A DNA stretch of 64,000 nucleotides from Anaeramoeba flamelloides (lineage: Eukaryota > Metamonada > Anaeramoebidae): positions 13,211,001-13,275,000 of the forward strand of contig JANTQA010000070.1 in assembly GCA_027625915.1 (NCBI GenBank), written 5' to 3'. Every line of letters begins with the position of its first letter. The first letter of the stretch is position 1. The notes below the pieces were generated by a model that did not search any database, had not been told where the DNA came from, and was given only the letters and a program-made list of their open reading frames with translations. Below are positions 11,964 to 24,600 of the stretch, in pieces. The translations under genes were made by a program, and so were the position numbers.

Positions 11964-12506
11964 TTAAGGATTATTCGAATTTTATGCTCTGCGAGGGTTG
12001 GAATACCATACTGTAAATGGTGAAACTTGTTAAAAAGCTGTAGGTTTTTCTGAAAGTCAAAATATTACAATTTTTGGAATTATTAACGATTTGTTTGAAA
12101 ATTAAAAAAATATTTTGAGATTCAAAATTTAACTGAATTCCCTCAAAAAACATTGCAAATTTGAATTACTAATTTTTAACCTATTGCTGCTGTGACTTTC
12201 CACTTTGTATATTTATATTTCAAGAGTTTAGTGGAGTGGTATCAATATTGTTTAATATAAAGTGGAAAGTCACAGGTGTCATTGGTAAAAAATTTGTAAT
12301 TAAAATTTAGAATGTTTTTTTGAGGGAATTCAGTTAAATTTTGAATCTCAAAATATTTTTTTAATTTTCAAGAAAACATTTAAAATCCCAAAAATTGCAA
12401 TATTTTGACTTTCAGCAAAACCTATAACTTTTTAACAAGTTTTACCATTTACTGTATGGTATTCCAACCCTTGCAGAGCATAAAATTCGAATAATCCTTA
12501 AGGAAT
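11964..12506. mobile_element. long palindromic MITE with TA flanks
   Basis: Two arms of roughly 230 bp form an inverted repeat round a loop of about 55 bp. The outer ends read AGGATTATTCGAATTTTATG and its complement, and the inner ends read GTGACTTTCCACTTTGTATA and TATAAAGTGGAAAGTCAC. TA borders both ends, as for Tc1/mariner-type insertions. The arms differ at only a modest number of positions. It contains no gene; a short minus-strand frame at 11971-12153 is part of the arm. Confidence 0.8.
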
Positions 12507-13526
12507 ATTAACAATTAAAAATCTTGTCAATGATTGTTTTGATGTGAGGTATTTTTTTCACTCCTCGAAAACTCACTCATCAAAAAAAAAATAAAATCGA
12601 TCAATTCAAAGAAGAAATAAATTAACTATTAATAATAATCCATTATATTATGATCAATCAAATCAACAGAAAAATTTAGATCTCCTTTTATATCTAAACG
12701 CCATTTGTGTGGTTTTGAGATCACAAAAATAATCGATTTTTTTAACAAATTTTTAATACTGGTATTTGAATTTGAAATGGGATTATATTTTCACTGAATT
12801 TTCATACTTTTCCTTTTCCAAACAGAATTTCCAAAGAAGTAGGCTCTAAATTGGAGACTTTGTGGCAAAAATGAAATTGGATAACGAAATGATCAAATTC
12901 TTTCGAAATACATACGAGTATTTGAAAAACGAAAAAGGAAAAAAATTTTCACTTCGCTTTTCCTCTTTTTTTTTAAAAAGAGAGTTCTTGAGGAATAGAT
13001 TGTAATTTGAGATCTCGATTTATTTGTTTGGTACTTTTTTTTGTATGACACATATTTGTGTTGGGGGTAAACTAAGGATCCTAAATGAAATAAACTATTG
13101 AAGAATTGAAAAAAAAAAAGATAATTAGCTGAAATTTTATCCCATTTAAATTTCATTTACAAGTATATATTATTTTGTTTTGTGTTAAGTTGCCAATATC
13201 TTTGATTTGTTTTTTTATTTCTGCAATTATGGTGCTGTGTCATTGATGAATTTAAATGTTGCAGAAAACAAACAAAAGAAAAAAAAAAGATGAAAAAAAA
13301 AAAAAAAATTTTTCATTCGTTTTGTTGTGTTTTAAAAATCTGGTATTTTAATTTCAAGTGTGATCTGAAAGAAAGAAAATTAATTTAAAGAATAAACAAC
13401 CCTAATTTTTGTTAAGGTTAATTCTTTCTGGTTTGTTTATTATTTGTTATTTTCGAATCTTTCAAGAAAAGATAAAAAGAAAAAATTAAAAAAAAAATGT
13501 TTTTATGAAAAGAATGAAAATGAAAA
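12507..13526. other. spacer downstream of WASHC3
   Basis: A roughly 110 bp repeat (family N, 12915-13050, TTTTCACTTC..TTTTCCT and GTAATTTG.GA) is shared with 20240-20370 and 46725-46835. The rest is A/T-run-rich DNA with no coding sequence. Confidence 0.5.
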
Positions 13527-14343
13527 TTAATCGCTAAATTCACCATCAGATATTTCCTCTGACTCTTCTGATTCGTCTACTTCTTGTTCTTCTTGTTGTT
13601 TCATGAGCTCAATTTTTTTCAATTCCTCATCAGTCATTGGTGGTGCTGGTTGTTCAGGATCATCCAAAAGATCTGGATCAAGACCCTCAGCCTCCATTTT
13701 CATCCTTATTGCAACCTTTGGAACTCCTCTCATGACCAATTGACACCATTTTCGATATCGCAAATCATCTTTCAATTTTACAACGTTTGATGTTTCTTGT
13801 GTTTCTTCTTTTTCTTTTTCTTCCTCTTCCTGATTTTCTTCTTCTTTGTTTTCTTCTGTGGTTGTCGTTGTGGTTGTGGTTGTTGAAGTGGTTTCACGAG
13901 GTACATCAATATCTGAGAGTGATAATATACAAAGCAAAAAAAACACCACCCAAGTCAAAAAGAATAAAGGAAGAAAATTGTAAAAAAAAAAGAAAAGAAA
14001 TTTTTGTTAAAATCAATGTTCATCTTGCAATTGTTTTTAGAAAGATCGTTGTTTTTTTTTTTTTTTTTTTTTTTTCCTCTCTCTTGGTTAATATAAAAGA
14101 ATTAAAGCTAATGAAACTAGTCTTACCATCAAGGCCTTCAATCGAGCTCAGTTTGTCTTCAAATATGTTCATTATTGTGTCCAACCTTTTGATTGAAGAA
14201 TCAATTTCGGAAAGCTTTCTTTCACAATTCGTTGAAAATTTGTTGAGAAAATGAACAGACTTAATAACAAAGTCATTAATGTAAGTGATAGTTTTGTTGT
14301 AACTTAAACCTGGAAGCTCTTCATAATTTACGTCTTCTTCCAT
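13527..14343 (-). CDS. WASHC3: WASH complex subunit 3 (CCDC53)
   Basis: WASHC3/CCDC53 is a small subunit of the pentameric WASH complex, which activates Arp2/3 actin nucleation on endosomes. Exon 1 is 14343-14127 and exon 2 is 13912-13527, with a 214 bp intron (donor GTAAGA, acceptor CTCTCAG) in phase 1. The join gives 200 aa; the human protein is about 194. Residues 22-73 (INDFVIKSVHFLNKFSTNC, KLSSIEGLDD) match the conserved N-terminal helical region, with GLDD created exactly by splicing. Residues 80-112 are a Thr run then a Glu/Lys-rich linker. Residues 122-160 (LRYRKWCQLVMRGVPKVAIR, EGLDPDLLDDP) match the conserved C-terminal block, and the acidic tail ends in FSD like the human one. The linker is lineage-specific low complexity. 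Confidence 0.95.
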
Positions 14344-14496
14344 TAAGAAAGATTATTTATTTTTGAGCTAATACAAAAATATTGAAGGAAAAAAACGAAA
14401 TTCAAAAAATGAATCTAACAAGTTTGAAAATTATCAATTCAGTTTTCCGCTGTTCGGAAACAATTCTTTATTTATGTCAAGAAACAAATTTTTAAG

Positions 14497-15290
14497 TTAG
14501 TTTCTTTCTCTTTAATGAATTGAGCATTAAAATTAGGGTAACTTTTTTTAAATTCCAAAGAAAAGTTATTCTCTCATTTTCTATTTTTAGTGTTTCTTTT
14601 ATTTGGTAATAATTCCTCTTATATTTGAAATATTCCAAAACTAAATTCAGTATTTAAAAACTTTTCTTGCAGTTGTTGTTTGTTATGAGTATAAGAGATT
14701 ATCTTTATTGTCTCTCTTTGAAAAATTTGGTTTCTTTGGATTTTTTATTTTTCAAAATTTACTCTTGATTTTTGGAACGGTTTTGAATTTGTCAAATAAA
14801 TTGCAAAATCAAAATACAGGTTTATGAAAATAATCAAATGATTTCTAATCGAGACGATATTGACTTAGTAAATAAAATTGAATTATTTCAGATATATCAA
14901 AAAATAAAAATACAGGTAGGTTTTTTGAGATTGGTGACTTGGATAATTTTTACAATAAAATCCCTTTAAGAGACTAGTCTCGATTATTATTTTTTTTTGA
15001 CCAATTACTAAATAAGGATTTATTATCCAGAAATATGTTTAATATTGAAAATAAACAGGGTTTATCAAATCTAAGTAATTGTCAAATTTTTTCAATCTCT
15101 ATTAAATTTAGGTAAAAAAATTTAATAGAGATTAGTCCCTTAATTGATATTTCAAAGAACTGATAGATCTGGCATTTTTTATTCTTAAATTACAAATGTT
15201 ATTTGGTATAATAAAATCTAATAATAAATTTTTATCACAATTGGTTCATTATATTAGAATTTCAAAAAAAATCGAGGTCGGCACAATGAA
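14497..15290 (+). repeat. repeat family G, copy 1
   Basis: This matches 19600-20250 through GTTTCTTTTATT.GGTAATAAT, TTTGTCAAATAAATT, ATTATTTCAGATAT and TTTTTTGAGATT. It starts about 150 bp upstream of the WASHC3 start codon, so the promoter of that gene lies in or next to a repeat. Confidence 0.6.
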
Positions 15291-15700
15291 ACAAGGGTAT
15301 GTTGGCTGCAATATTTTTCTAAAAATACCAAAATGAATTGAAAATTTTTGTGTGGTATTTTTATCAAATTTTTTTTAATAAAGTTGAAATCATTGGATAA
15401 TTCAAAAAGGGTACAAACATTTTTATTTGATTATGGTTAAATTAAAATAAAGTTTAAAAAATTTTCTCTTCATTTTTCCTTTTGATAATTTTTTTTACTT
15501 TAGCTTTGAATAATGAATTCTATTGGTATTTTTGTTAGAAACTTTACAGAATTTGTTGATTTTTGAATTGCTCTTTGTCAAAAACAGTATTTGGAAGGAG
15601 ATTTTTAAAGATTTGAAAAAAAAGAAATAGAAGGAAAATTTTTTTTAAATACTTTAAGATTTTAAAAGTAGATTTCTAACTTTTTTTATGTAATTTGTTT
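15290..15700 (+). repeat. repeat family M, copy 1
   Basis: Related to 26560-27065 and 36130-36560. The common core is AACTTTGAATAA followed by a TTCTATTGGT-like string and an A-rich 3' part. No coding sequence. Confidence 0.5.
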
Positions 15701-17272
15701 TTTGTATATTTGAATTCCTCTTTTTAGGGGGTAAAATACAAGCATACTCCATTTTTTAATAAACTAATTATAAACTTCTTATTAAATTTTTTAATAAAAG
15801 TTCTAATCTTGTTATCATTTTTATGATCTAAGTTCTACTTTTTAAAAAATTTAGAAAAAAGTATATATACGTTCATAGGGTTGGTTTATGCTATTTTAAG
15901 TTATTTGATCTGAAACTTACTTAATTTTATATCAAGGGCAAAAGGAATTCTTATAAATTGATTTCAACGTTAGAATTTCCCACTGAATTTTTTTATATAA
16001 AATTTTTTTTTAATCAATAATAAGGTAGGTTTCAATTATTTCTGTTGATTTTTTTAGTTCGATTTGTTTTTTTTTTTTATTTTTTTAGAAATTTTTCGAA
16101 TTTTGGTTAACAAAATTAAGTAAAAGTGAAAAGAAATGTTTTAATCTATCTATTTTTAGATATAAAATCAGAAATAGGAATTCAAGGTTAAGATTCTGTA
16201 AAATAGAATATTTATTTTATAATAACTATTATTTTTTTATATCAAGAAATTTCTAAAACTTTTTAATTGTGAAAAAAAATATTTATTATTGATTTTTAAA
16301 TTAAGATATGTTAATCACTTACATAATTGTTTAACAAAAATTTCACCGAGAAAAAAATTCATTTTTATTATTTATTCTTTTTTTTTTTTTTTTCTTTTAC
16401 ATTTCAATATTTTTTACTATATTTTCTCTTTTTATCGGTTTAAAAAAACAATTTCTTTTCATTGTTTAAAGAAAAGATATTATATGAGTTATAATCTCGC
16501 CTAAATTATAGCTAGAATAAAAAGCTCAAAAAAAGTGTAGGGTTTCAGGTAAACGGGGGTAAATTTTTTATTTCGCCCCTATTCAATAATAAATATTGAA
16601 AAAAAATAATGTTTTTTTCAATATTTTAAAAAAACATTCAGTAGTGAAAAAAAAATAATAATTAGTGTAACCCTACCAAAAAATGATGTTAGAAATAATT
16701 AGAATAATTCTGTTTGGAATATTTTTCTTTATTTTTTCTTCCCTCAAAATGAAAAAATTTTCCTAATGAATATAATTAAATAATTGGAAACCCAGTAAAA
16801 TATAATAGTAAATTAAGAAAAAAAATCATATGGCTATATATTTTTAATTTATTTACTCAACATTCTTCGAAAATAAAAACGTGAATAGGAAAAGAAAAAA
16901 TTATTGAACAAGACTAGAATTTAAATAATAAATTGTAATAAAAATACTGTATTTTGTTATTTTAATTGAAAAAAAAAATTGATTGATGCACATTTTGTGT
17001 TAAATCAAATTTGCATTGTTTTTTTTTTTTATTCACTATATGGTTTAGCTCAAGAATCTTAAATGTGATCAATATATAAGAATCAAAAAAATTAATTTGC
17101 AAAATTAAATTTTTATGTAATGTTCACTATCTCTAAAACTTGGTAAAAGATTATCTTATAAGGTATATGGCTACCTATTATTATGGTTATTAGCTGATCA
17201 ATCTTCAACTTTGTTTGTATATTTTAGTAGTGGTTCAATAGTTGCTTAAAAAAAAGATTTATTATATATATA

Positions 17273-17831
17273 AACCCCATTCCAAAAATTTGGACACACC
17301 CAAAATCAAAAATAGGCAAAATCAAACTTAATTTTTTTAAATTTTCCAAATGTAAGATAAAAACCACATTTCCGTTACTGAGTTTTAATGTTTTTATAAG
17401 TAATCATTTTCATCCAAATAAAAGAAAAAAATATAAAACGAAAAAAAAAAAAACCACTGTGTCCAAAATAATGAAACGAGGTTGTCAAAAAATATATTGG
17501 TAAATTTTTGTTGAAATTTCACCAACAATTGTTGATCGATCAAATGTAAAGATAATATCAACCAATTGAATGTGATTTTTCTATTAAACAAACTGAACAC
17601 TAACCTTCTATCAACCATCGAAAAAAATTTCCAGATCTAACCAAACAGATTACATAACTGAAAAAATGAAATGAAAAAATAACAAAAAATACAAAAAATG
17701 AAATAGATTATATGTAAAATCAAAATTATTCCCAAATTGAATGTAAAGTGTGGTATTGTTATTCTTTCAACTGTTTAAACTGTGTCCAAGTTTTTGGAAT
17801 TTAGTTTCAATATATATATATATATATATAT
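17273..17831 (+). mobile_element. family E element with terminal inverted repeats, ending in an (AT)n run
   Basis: The left end ATTCCAAAAATTTGGACACA and the right end GTGTCCAAGTTTTTGGAATT are inverted copies about 535 bp apart, so this copy shows the complete ends of family E. A (TA)n microsatellite abuts the right end (17810-17831). It is non-autonomous. Confidence 0.65.
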
Positions 17832-18366
17832 TCAGAAATCCGAATTGAAAAGTGTAAGGCTAATATATTGTTAGAAATTTTCATGAATATCATTTTTATT
17901 TATTGGGTTTTCCATTTGAAAGTTTCATTTCCGTTTTTCTCAATTACCTAAAAAAAAAATAATAATGATTTTTTAAAAAGATACAAATAAACCCTTACAT
18001 AAATAAAGATATCTTGAAAATCCAAAAATTAATAATATTTTATTACTTGTCATTCAATTTATCATTCTTATACTCTTCAATTTGGATTTCGGAGAAAAAA
18101 AAATATATAATAAATTCTTTTTATAACTACAATTAACCCCTACTAGAATATCAAAACCAAGTTAAAGATCTCTCAGATAAGAACTAAAATAGTATGTAGT
18201 TTTACACTTTATACAAGATAACCTTTTTTTTCCAGTTTCAGGGATTGTAAACCTTAAATTTCAAATACCAGTATTACTTTAAAATCGATATTATTCTGAA
18301 ACAAAAGTATATTTAATTCAAAAATAAATCTTGAAGAGCAAAGATCCTACTTGACACCAATCCCAT

Positions 18367-18592
18367 TACTGTTCATTTCATAATAAACAGATCAAAAATT
18401 TCATTCAGCTTTCCAAAAAATCACATTCCAAGAATTAAAATAAATCACCAAAGTTCCCAATTCCTAAGGACGTAAATGAATTATTCTTCTTTTAAGATTA
18501 TTAAAAAAAACGGAAAGTAACATGATTTATAGACTTTTTTTTTTGGAAAGCTGAATGAAAATTTTGTTCAATTTATTTTTCAACTAACAGTA
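18367..18592. mobile_element. MITE family A, copy 1 (226 bp)
   Basis: The ends read TACTGTTC...ATTCAGCTTTCCAAAAAA and, inverted, TTTTGGAAAGCTGAATGAAA...AACAGTA, giving terminal inverted repeats of about 55 bp within a 226 bp element bounded by TA. It sits just 106 bp upstream of the start codon of the CS/Sel1 gene, so it may form part of that promoter or leader. Confidence 0.8.
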
Positions 18593-18698
18593 AATATGAA
18601 AAAAAAAAGATACCTCAAAGTTAAAATACTTATTTGTCACTCTTAGATTCATTTTTTTGATTTTTTCGAATTCTCCAATCTTTTTCTCTTATTTCAAA

Positions 18699-21600
18699 AT
18701 GTTCCAACTTATGAAGCCACAAGAAACCAAAACGGTTCCTAAACCAACCAAAAAAGCTATCGAGTACAAGCTTACACAAAGCGCACATGGTTTTGTTATT
18801 ATTTTCCCAATCGAACCCAACACACCAAAATCAAAAATCAATTTTGATTTGACCTCAGCAGGAATATGTGTTTCAGTTGGCGACGATCAACCTGCCATTG
18901 CTGGCTGTTTTTTAAAAAACATTAACACTGAGAAAAGCTCTTGGGAAGTAACCGAAAAAACAGTTGAAATTACATTAACAAAAGAAACACCTGAGAACTG
19001 GCCAGTTTTTATACATTCTCCCTACCAAGAAAAGATCGATCCTCATTCTTATTATCTCCTCAGCTTTTTTTTTGAGGGAACAAAACGATACACATTTGCT
19101 TTCGATGCGTTAATGAGCGCTGCAGATGGTGGACACTATCATAGTATTTTAAAAGTTGCCACAATTTTAACAACACCTACAAACTTCCCTATACAGCCCA
19201 ACGATGAAAAGGCTCTTTATTATTGGAAAAAGGCTGGTAGTATGGGTGATCCACAGGCTTTGTTTATGTAAATTTATTTATTTTTTTGGATTGATTTTTT
19301 TTTCTGCTTTGCTTTTGAGATTTTTTTTTTTTTTTATTTTTCTTTTTTTAGATCTTTGGATGACAAAACAATCAAAAGGTGGGCTTTTAAAAAAAAAAAT
19401 TAAAACAGTTTCAATTCAGAGCATGTCTCTGGTTTTACAATCAAATTCTATTCATTCTTTTTCTTTGTAACAATAACTTTGAGCCAACAACACTAACAAA
19501 TAACCTTTATCCTTCCAAAATACTGGTATTTGCACAATAAATGAAACAACCTCGATTAAAAATTTGTGATTTATTTTTCCTCTATTTGGAATTAATTTGT
19601 TATTTTTATAAAGAGAAGAATGTTTGGGTAAGTTTCTTTATTTTAAAATTCTGATCATTAAAGTATGAAAAGTTTTTTTTAACCTCAAAATGTTGTTCTG
19701 CAATTTTCAATTTTTGGTGTTTCTTTTATTAGGTAATAATTTATCTTATCTTGGAAATATTTCAAAACTAAAACAAGACTTAAAGAGGTGTGTTGTTATA
19801 GTTGTTGTTGGATGTGAGTTTTGGGGATCATTTTTATTGTCTCGTTCTTTGACAATTTTCCTTTCTTTGGATTTTTTTATTTGTCAAAAATTACTTTGAG
19901 ATTTTTAATAAGTTTTTAATTTGTCAAATAAATTTAACAATTGAAATAGAGTTAAATAAAATACTCAAAATGATTTCTGCTGAGATGAAATTGGCTTGGT
20001 ATATATAAAATAAATTATTTCAGATATCTAAGAATACAAATTATTGGATGTTTTTTGAGATTTGGCGAACGTGATGATTTTTACAATAAAACCCCTTTAA
20101 TTAATATTTTGAAGGACTGATAGTCCTGGCATTTTTATTCTTATAATTCTAGTAGTATTTGGGATAATAAAATCAAATATAAAATTTTATCAAAATTGGC
20201 TCATTATTGAAAGAATTTCCAAAAAAAATCGAGTTCGATCCAATGAGAAACGATTTTCACTTCTGTTTCCTTTTCCATCTTTTTCAAATACATTTTTCAA
20301 AGAAGTCAGGTTGTGATTTGTGATCTTGATTTGCAAAAAGGAAAATGGAAATGAAGTGAAATTTTGTTCCAATTTATTTGGCAAATACCAATAAAGCAAA
20401 TTCTTCAAATAATTTATTCAAAGAAGAACTAAAGACTGAAAAATTCCTCAATAAAAAGAAAGTTCTTTTGGTAATTGGTAAAAACAAACAGACAATGATT
20501 TCATTTAATGTATTCAAAAAAAAAGCAATCAAAAAAAATTTGATAAATTAATGACTTTTAGAATAATAATAACCCCAAAAGACATTCTTTAAATTTCATT
20601 ACTATTTGTTGTAAAATAAAGTGAACAAAATTTTTATTCAGCTTTCCAAAAAAAATGTTTATAAATCATACATCACATCAAATTTTTAATTTCGAAAATT
20701 TAGCTTAAATTATTCATTTAACTTTTTGAGAATTGGGAACTTTGATGATTTTTATATTAATTCTTGAGATGTGTTTTTTTGGAAAGCTGAATGAAAATTT
20801 TGTTCACTTTATTTTGCAATTCACAGTATGAGGATTTCTTTTGTGAGTTTTTATTCTTTCAATAAAAAGCACTGTTCAATCTTAATTTTTTTCTTGTAAC
20901 ACCAAATGAAATTATTGTCTGTTTATTTTTTTCAAATATAATTAAGAATGAAAAATGAATATTATGATTTGTATTTCATTTTTCAAAAACGGGATATTAA
21001 CATAAAATAATAGAAATCAAATAAACAACATATTTGCAAAAGAAAAGACTATTTTGTTTTTTGTTTTCTAAAAAAAATATGCTTTATTTCTCTAAATGTC
21101 AATTGAATTTCGAATATAATTACCTTTGTACTAATCAAAAGGGTTCTAATTTATTATCAGGGGTGATCTGTTTTATTCATTTTAAATTTATAATATTTTT
21201 TAAAAAAATTGGTATTTCTTTTGATATTATAAAAAATATACACTCATTATTATAATTATATCCTATTTTTGAATTTTTTTAATCCAATGGTGTAAAAATA
21301 AATACAAAAATTTGAATAAAAAAGAAATAATTGACAAACCTAAAACCTGGTGATTTTAAATACATCAAAAAAAGGAATTTTTCTGATTTCCGTTATTTTT
21401 GAAATCTACCTATTTTAGATATAATAGTAACAAATGGAAAACCATCATTACATTAAAATGATTAAAAAAAAATTTGCCATTTGGGAAAAAAAAGTTAAAC
21501 ACCATTTTTTGATTTGGAACCTTAACAGAAACCTGAAAATGAAAAGTAAATCAATGAAAAGAAGAAACAAATTAACTTGAAAGAATAATTCCATTATATT

Positions 21601-24600
21601 ATTATATAATAAAATCAACAAATAAAATTTAGATCTACTTGATTATCGAAAACTGAAATCAATTTGGTTTTGGAGATCTCGAAAATAAACAATTTTTTCA
21701 ACAAATTTTTAATAATTGATCAGTCAAAGAAAAACCCCTTATCAAAAGATAGTATTATATAAAAACTGTTATTATGTTGAATCCCTCATTTTATTCTTTT
21801 CAATCATTTATTTTTTCTTTTATAATAGATCTTACTTTTAACTTTCATTAAGGTTCCCAATTAAAAAACCATCTTGAACTTTTTTTATCCTGTTTCACTT
21901 TTTTTCCCGGACGGTTAACTGAATTTTTTCAAAAAAGAATTTAACAAAGTTACTTCGAGGAATATTTTTTCAAAAAAATATATAATAAAAATTTAAGAAT
22001 TTAAGAATGGTGATCATTGAAAGTTGAATCGTGTTTAATACCAATGCTGAAAGTTTCAGATGATAAGTTTTCCTTAATCATCAATTTTTGAATTGTTTAT
22101 CCTTATTCTTAAAGTTACAAAAAACACCAAAGTGCAATTTTAAATAGAATAATTTTAATCAAACTTTATTATTATTATTATTGAACAAGTATAAATTATA
22201 TTATAGATGATTTTTTACTTAAATTTCCTCAAAGGTAATTTAAGTGAAAAAATCATAGAAATCACGATTGTTCAAGGGAAAGACACACCCAAATTTTTTA
22301 TTTTTAAAAAGCAAAAAAAAAAAAAATTGAAAAATTAACAAGAAAAAAAAAAATTAGGTTTGAAGGAATTTATCAGACTCAAATGGTAAAAAATCAAAAA
22401 AAAAAAAAAAAGGCAATTCTATCATTTAATTAAGAACACCCAGAATCACACAGTCACGAATACTTTTAATTAATGATGTTAGTTTGATAATTGATCAAAA
22501 AATTTCATTTGGTTTTTTTTTTTTAATTGTTTAAATTTCTAGTTTCTTTTTGATCTTGTTTGCTGTTTTTAACCTTTGGTATTTTTTGTCTTTGGCTTTT
22601 TTTTTTTTTTGTGTTTTTTTTTAGTTTTAATTGTTTGCTTTTGCTTTTATCCATAAAAATAATTTGGATATAATTCCCATGAATAATTGTGAAATCTATG
22701 GTTTTAAGGCTCTAGTCATTTACCGTGGACTTGCCCCATACTCTAGGAGCAACTTGAAACTAAAAAGATTATTGTGAAATTGCCCTTCTTTTGATTGACA
22801 ATAACCAAATAACAAAATTAAAAATTTTGAGAGGATCTCTACTTGGCAAAAAATTTAATTAAAAAAAAAAAACAAAAAGAATTCTCAATTTCAAAAAAAC
22901 AAATTCTATGGAAAAAAAGTTTCAAAGGATTCTCAATTTCAAAAATTTAATTAAAAAAAAAAAAGTTTAAAAGAATTATAAATCCAAAAAATACATATTT
23001 TTCAAAAAAACTAATTACTTGTTTCTTATTTTAAATTTCCAAAGGGCTAAATTTCTTCAATTTAAAACAAATTGTTTTCTAAAAGTACACAATCAATTTA
23101 ATTCAATTTAACCTAATTTGTGGTTTTTTTGTAACCCTCTATATTTGAAAATGTAAGGATTTTGTATCATTCTTGAGAAAAAAATAACTCAATTGAGAAA
23201 TGAAAAAAATGAAAAAAAAACAAATCTTCGAGATCTCAAAAAGTCGACCAAGAGAGACACTTCAAAACTAACACAGTTGTTTTTAAAATATTAATTCATA
23301 TCTATTCAAATTTGGAATTGAGTTTTCGATCTTTGGTACTTTTTTTCTAAAAATGTTATCGTTTTTGATTGTTGATTTTTGGAGATCGATCGTACTTCAC
23401 AGGTTAGTTTGTTCGTTTTTGATTGGTCTTAAATACTCATAAAAATTACAAAATATTTTTTTTTTAAATTTCAGAAAATTATTTTTCACCGTAAAGACTC
23501 GAACCACAAGCTTAAATTTATGAAAAAAAATAAAAGTAAAAGTACAGCTAGAGTCTAATTTACACTTCTACATTAATAATATAAACATTTAAATTTTTGT
23601 TATATTCATCTATGATATTTAAAATAAACAAAAAAGATCTCTGATCTAAATTATATTATCGAGAACAAATGAATATTTTTATTATTTTCTTTATAAAAAA
23701 GCTCTTTTAAAAAAGTGAGGAATTAAACTCCCTTCCACTCAAAGTAACCCACCCAAAAATGAAAAATTCACTTTTTTTTTTTTTTAAGAATCAACCAACA
23801 TATGATTGTTTAGAAATAATAGAAATAATTAACTTCGGAGTAGAGTTGATATTCATGAAAGAAATACCCGAACAAACTTAAAATTATCAAAAAAAAAATG
23901 TTAAAAAAATTTTGGTGCCACTTTCATTGAAATGTCTCGTGCAAAAATCTCAATTTCTTTTGGAAAATTAAAATTATTGATGATAAGATTTTTTAATAGT
24001 AAGCGTATTGATTTTAAAAGAAATTACCAAAGCCTCAATTATCTTAAAGTTAATTTGGAGTTTTTAACATTTTTTTTTTCTAATTTAATTTTTAAAAAAA
24101 AAAAAAGATAATAAAAAAAAATAAATTTTCCAAAATAAGAAAAATTTTACAAAATAGCAAAAAAAAATAATTTGAGTAAAAAAGAGAAAAAATGATTAGA
24201 TCTAAAACTTGAAAATTTATTTTGAGAAGAATACTGGATTAAACTCATAGAATATGTTCTATTTCTTCAGTGAAACAGACGCCTTTGACTGAAAAAGAGT
24301 TTACAATGTTTTAATAAGTGTTATTAAAACTGATTAAAACAAGCCAACCAAGCATTTTGGTCAATAATTTATAAAACATTTCATACAAAATTTTTTACAA
24401 CTGCTGTAATTTTAATTTTATTAGCTTAATTAGTCACTTGTTATGTTTATAAAAATTATTATGTTTATTTATTTATTTATTTAGAGAAAGGAGTAATTAA
24501 AGAAAATTCAACAAATAAAAAAAAGAGAAAAAGAAAATTAATTAGAATATATATAAAAAATAATACTATCATTTACATTCATGAACAAATCAAAATTATC

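Larger units (their letters stand above)
14344..18366. other. 4 kb repeat-rich intergenic region
   Basis: WASHC3 and the CS/Sel1 gene are divergently transcribed from this region. It holds repeat families G, M and E (listed separately). Between 15701 and 17272 only AT-rich DNA is seen; a pair of opposed motifs, GTGTAGGGTTTCAG near 16535 and GTGTAACCCTAC near 16665, may be the ends of another small element. No coding sequence. Confidence 0.5.

Noticed and set aside
11971-12153. Minus-strand frame of 60 codons
   Set aside because: Lies in one arm of a palindromic element and has no similarity.
13584-14254. Plus-strand Leu/Phe-rich frames
   Set aside because: Antisense to WASHC3, whose two exons match the family on the other strand.
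23480-23510. Minus-strand GTGGTTCGAGTC resembling a tRNA T-loop
   Set aside because: The flanking bases do not form the T-stem and no acceptor or anticodon stem is present.
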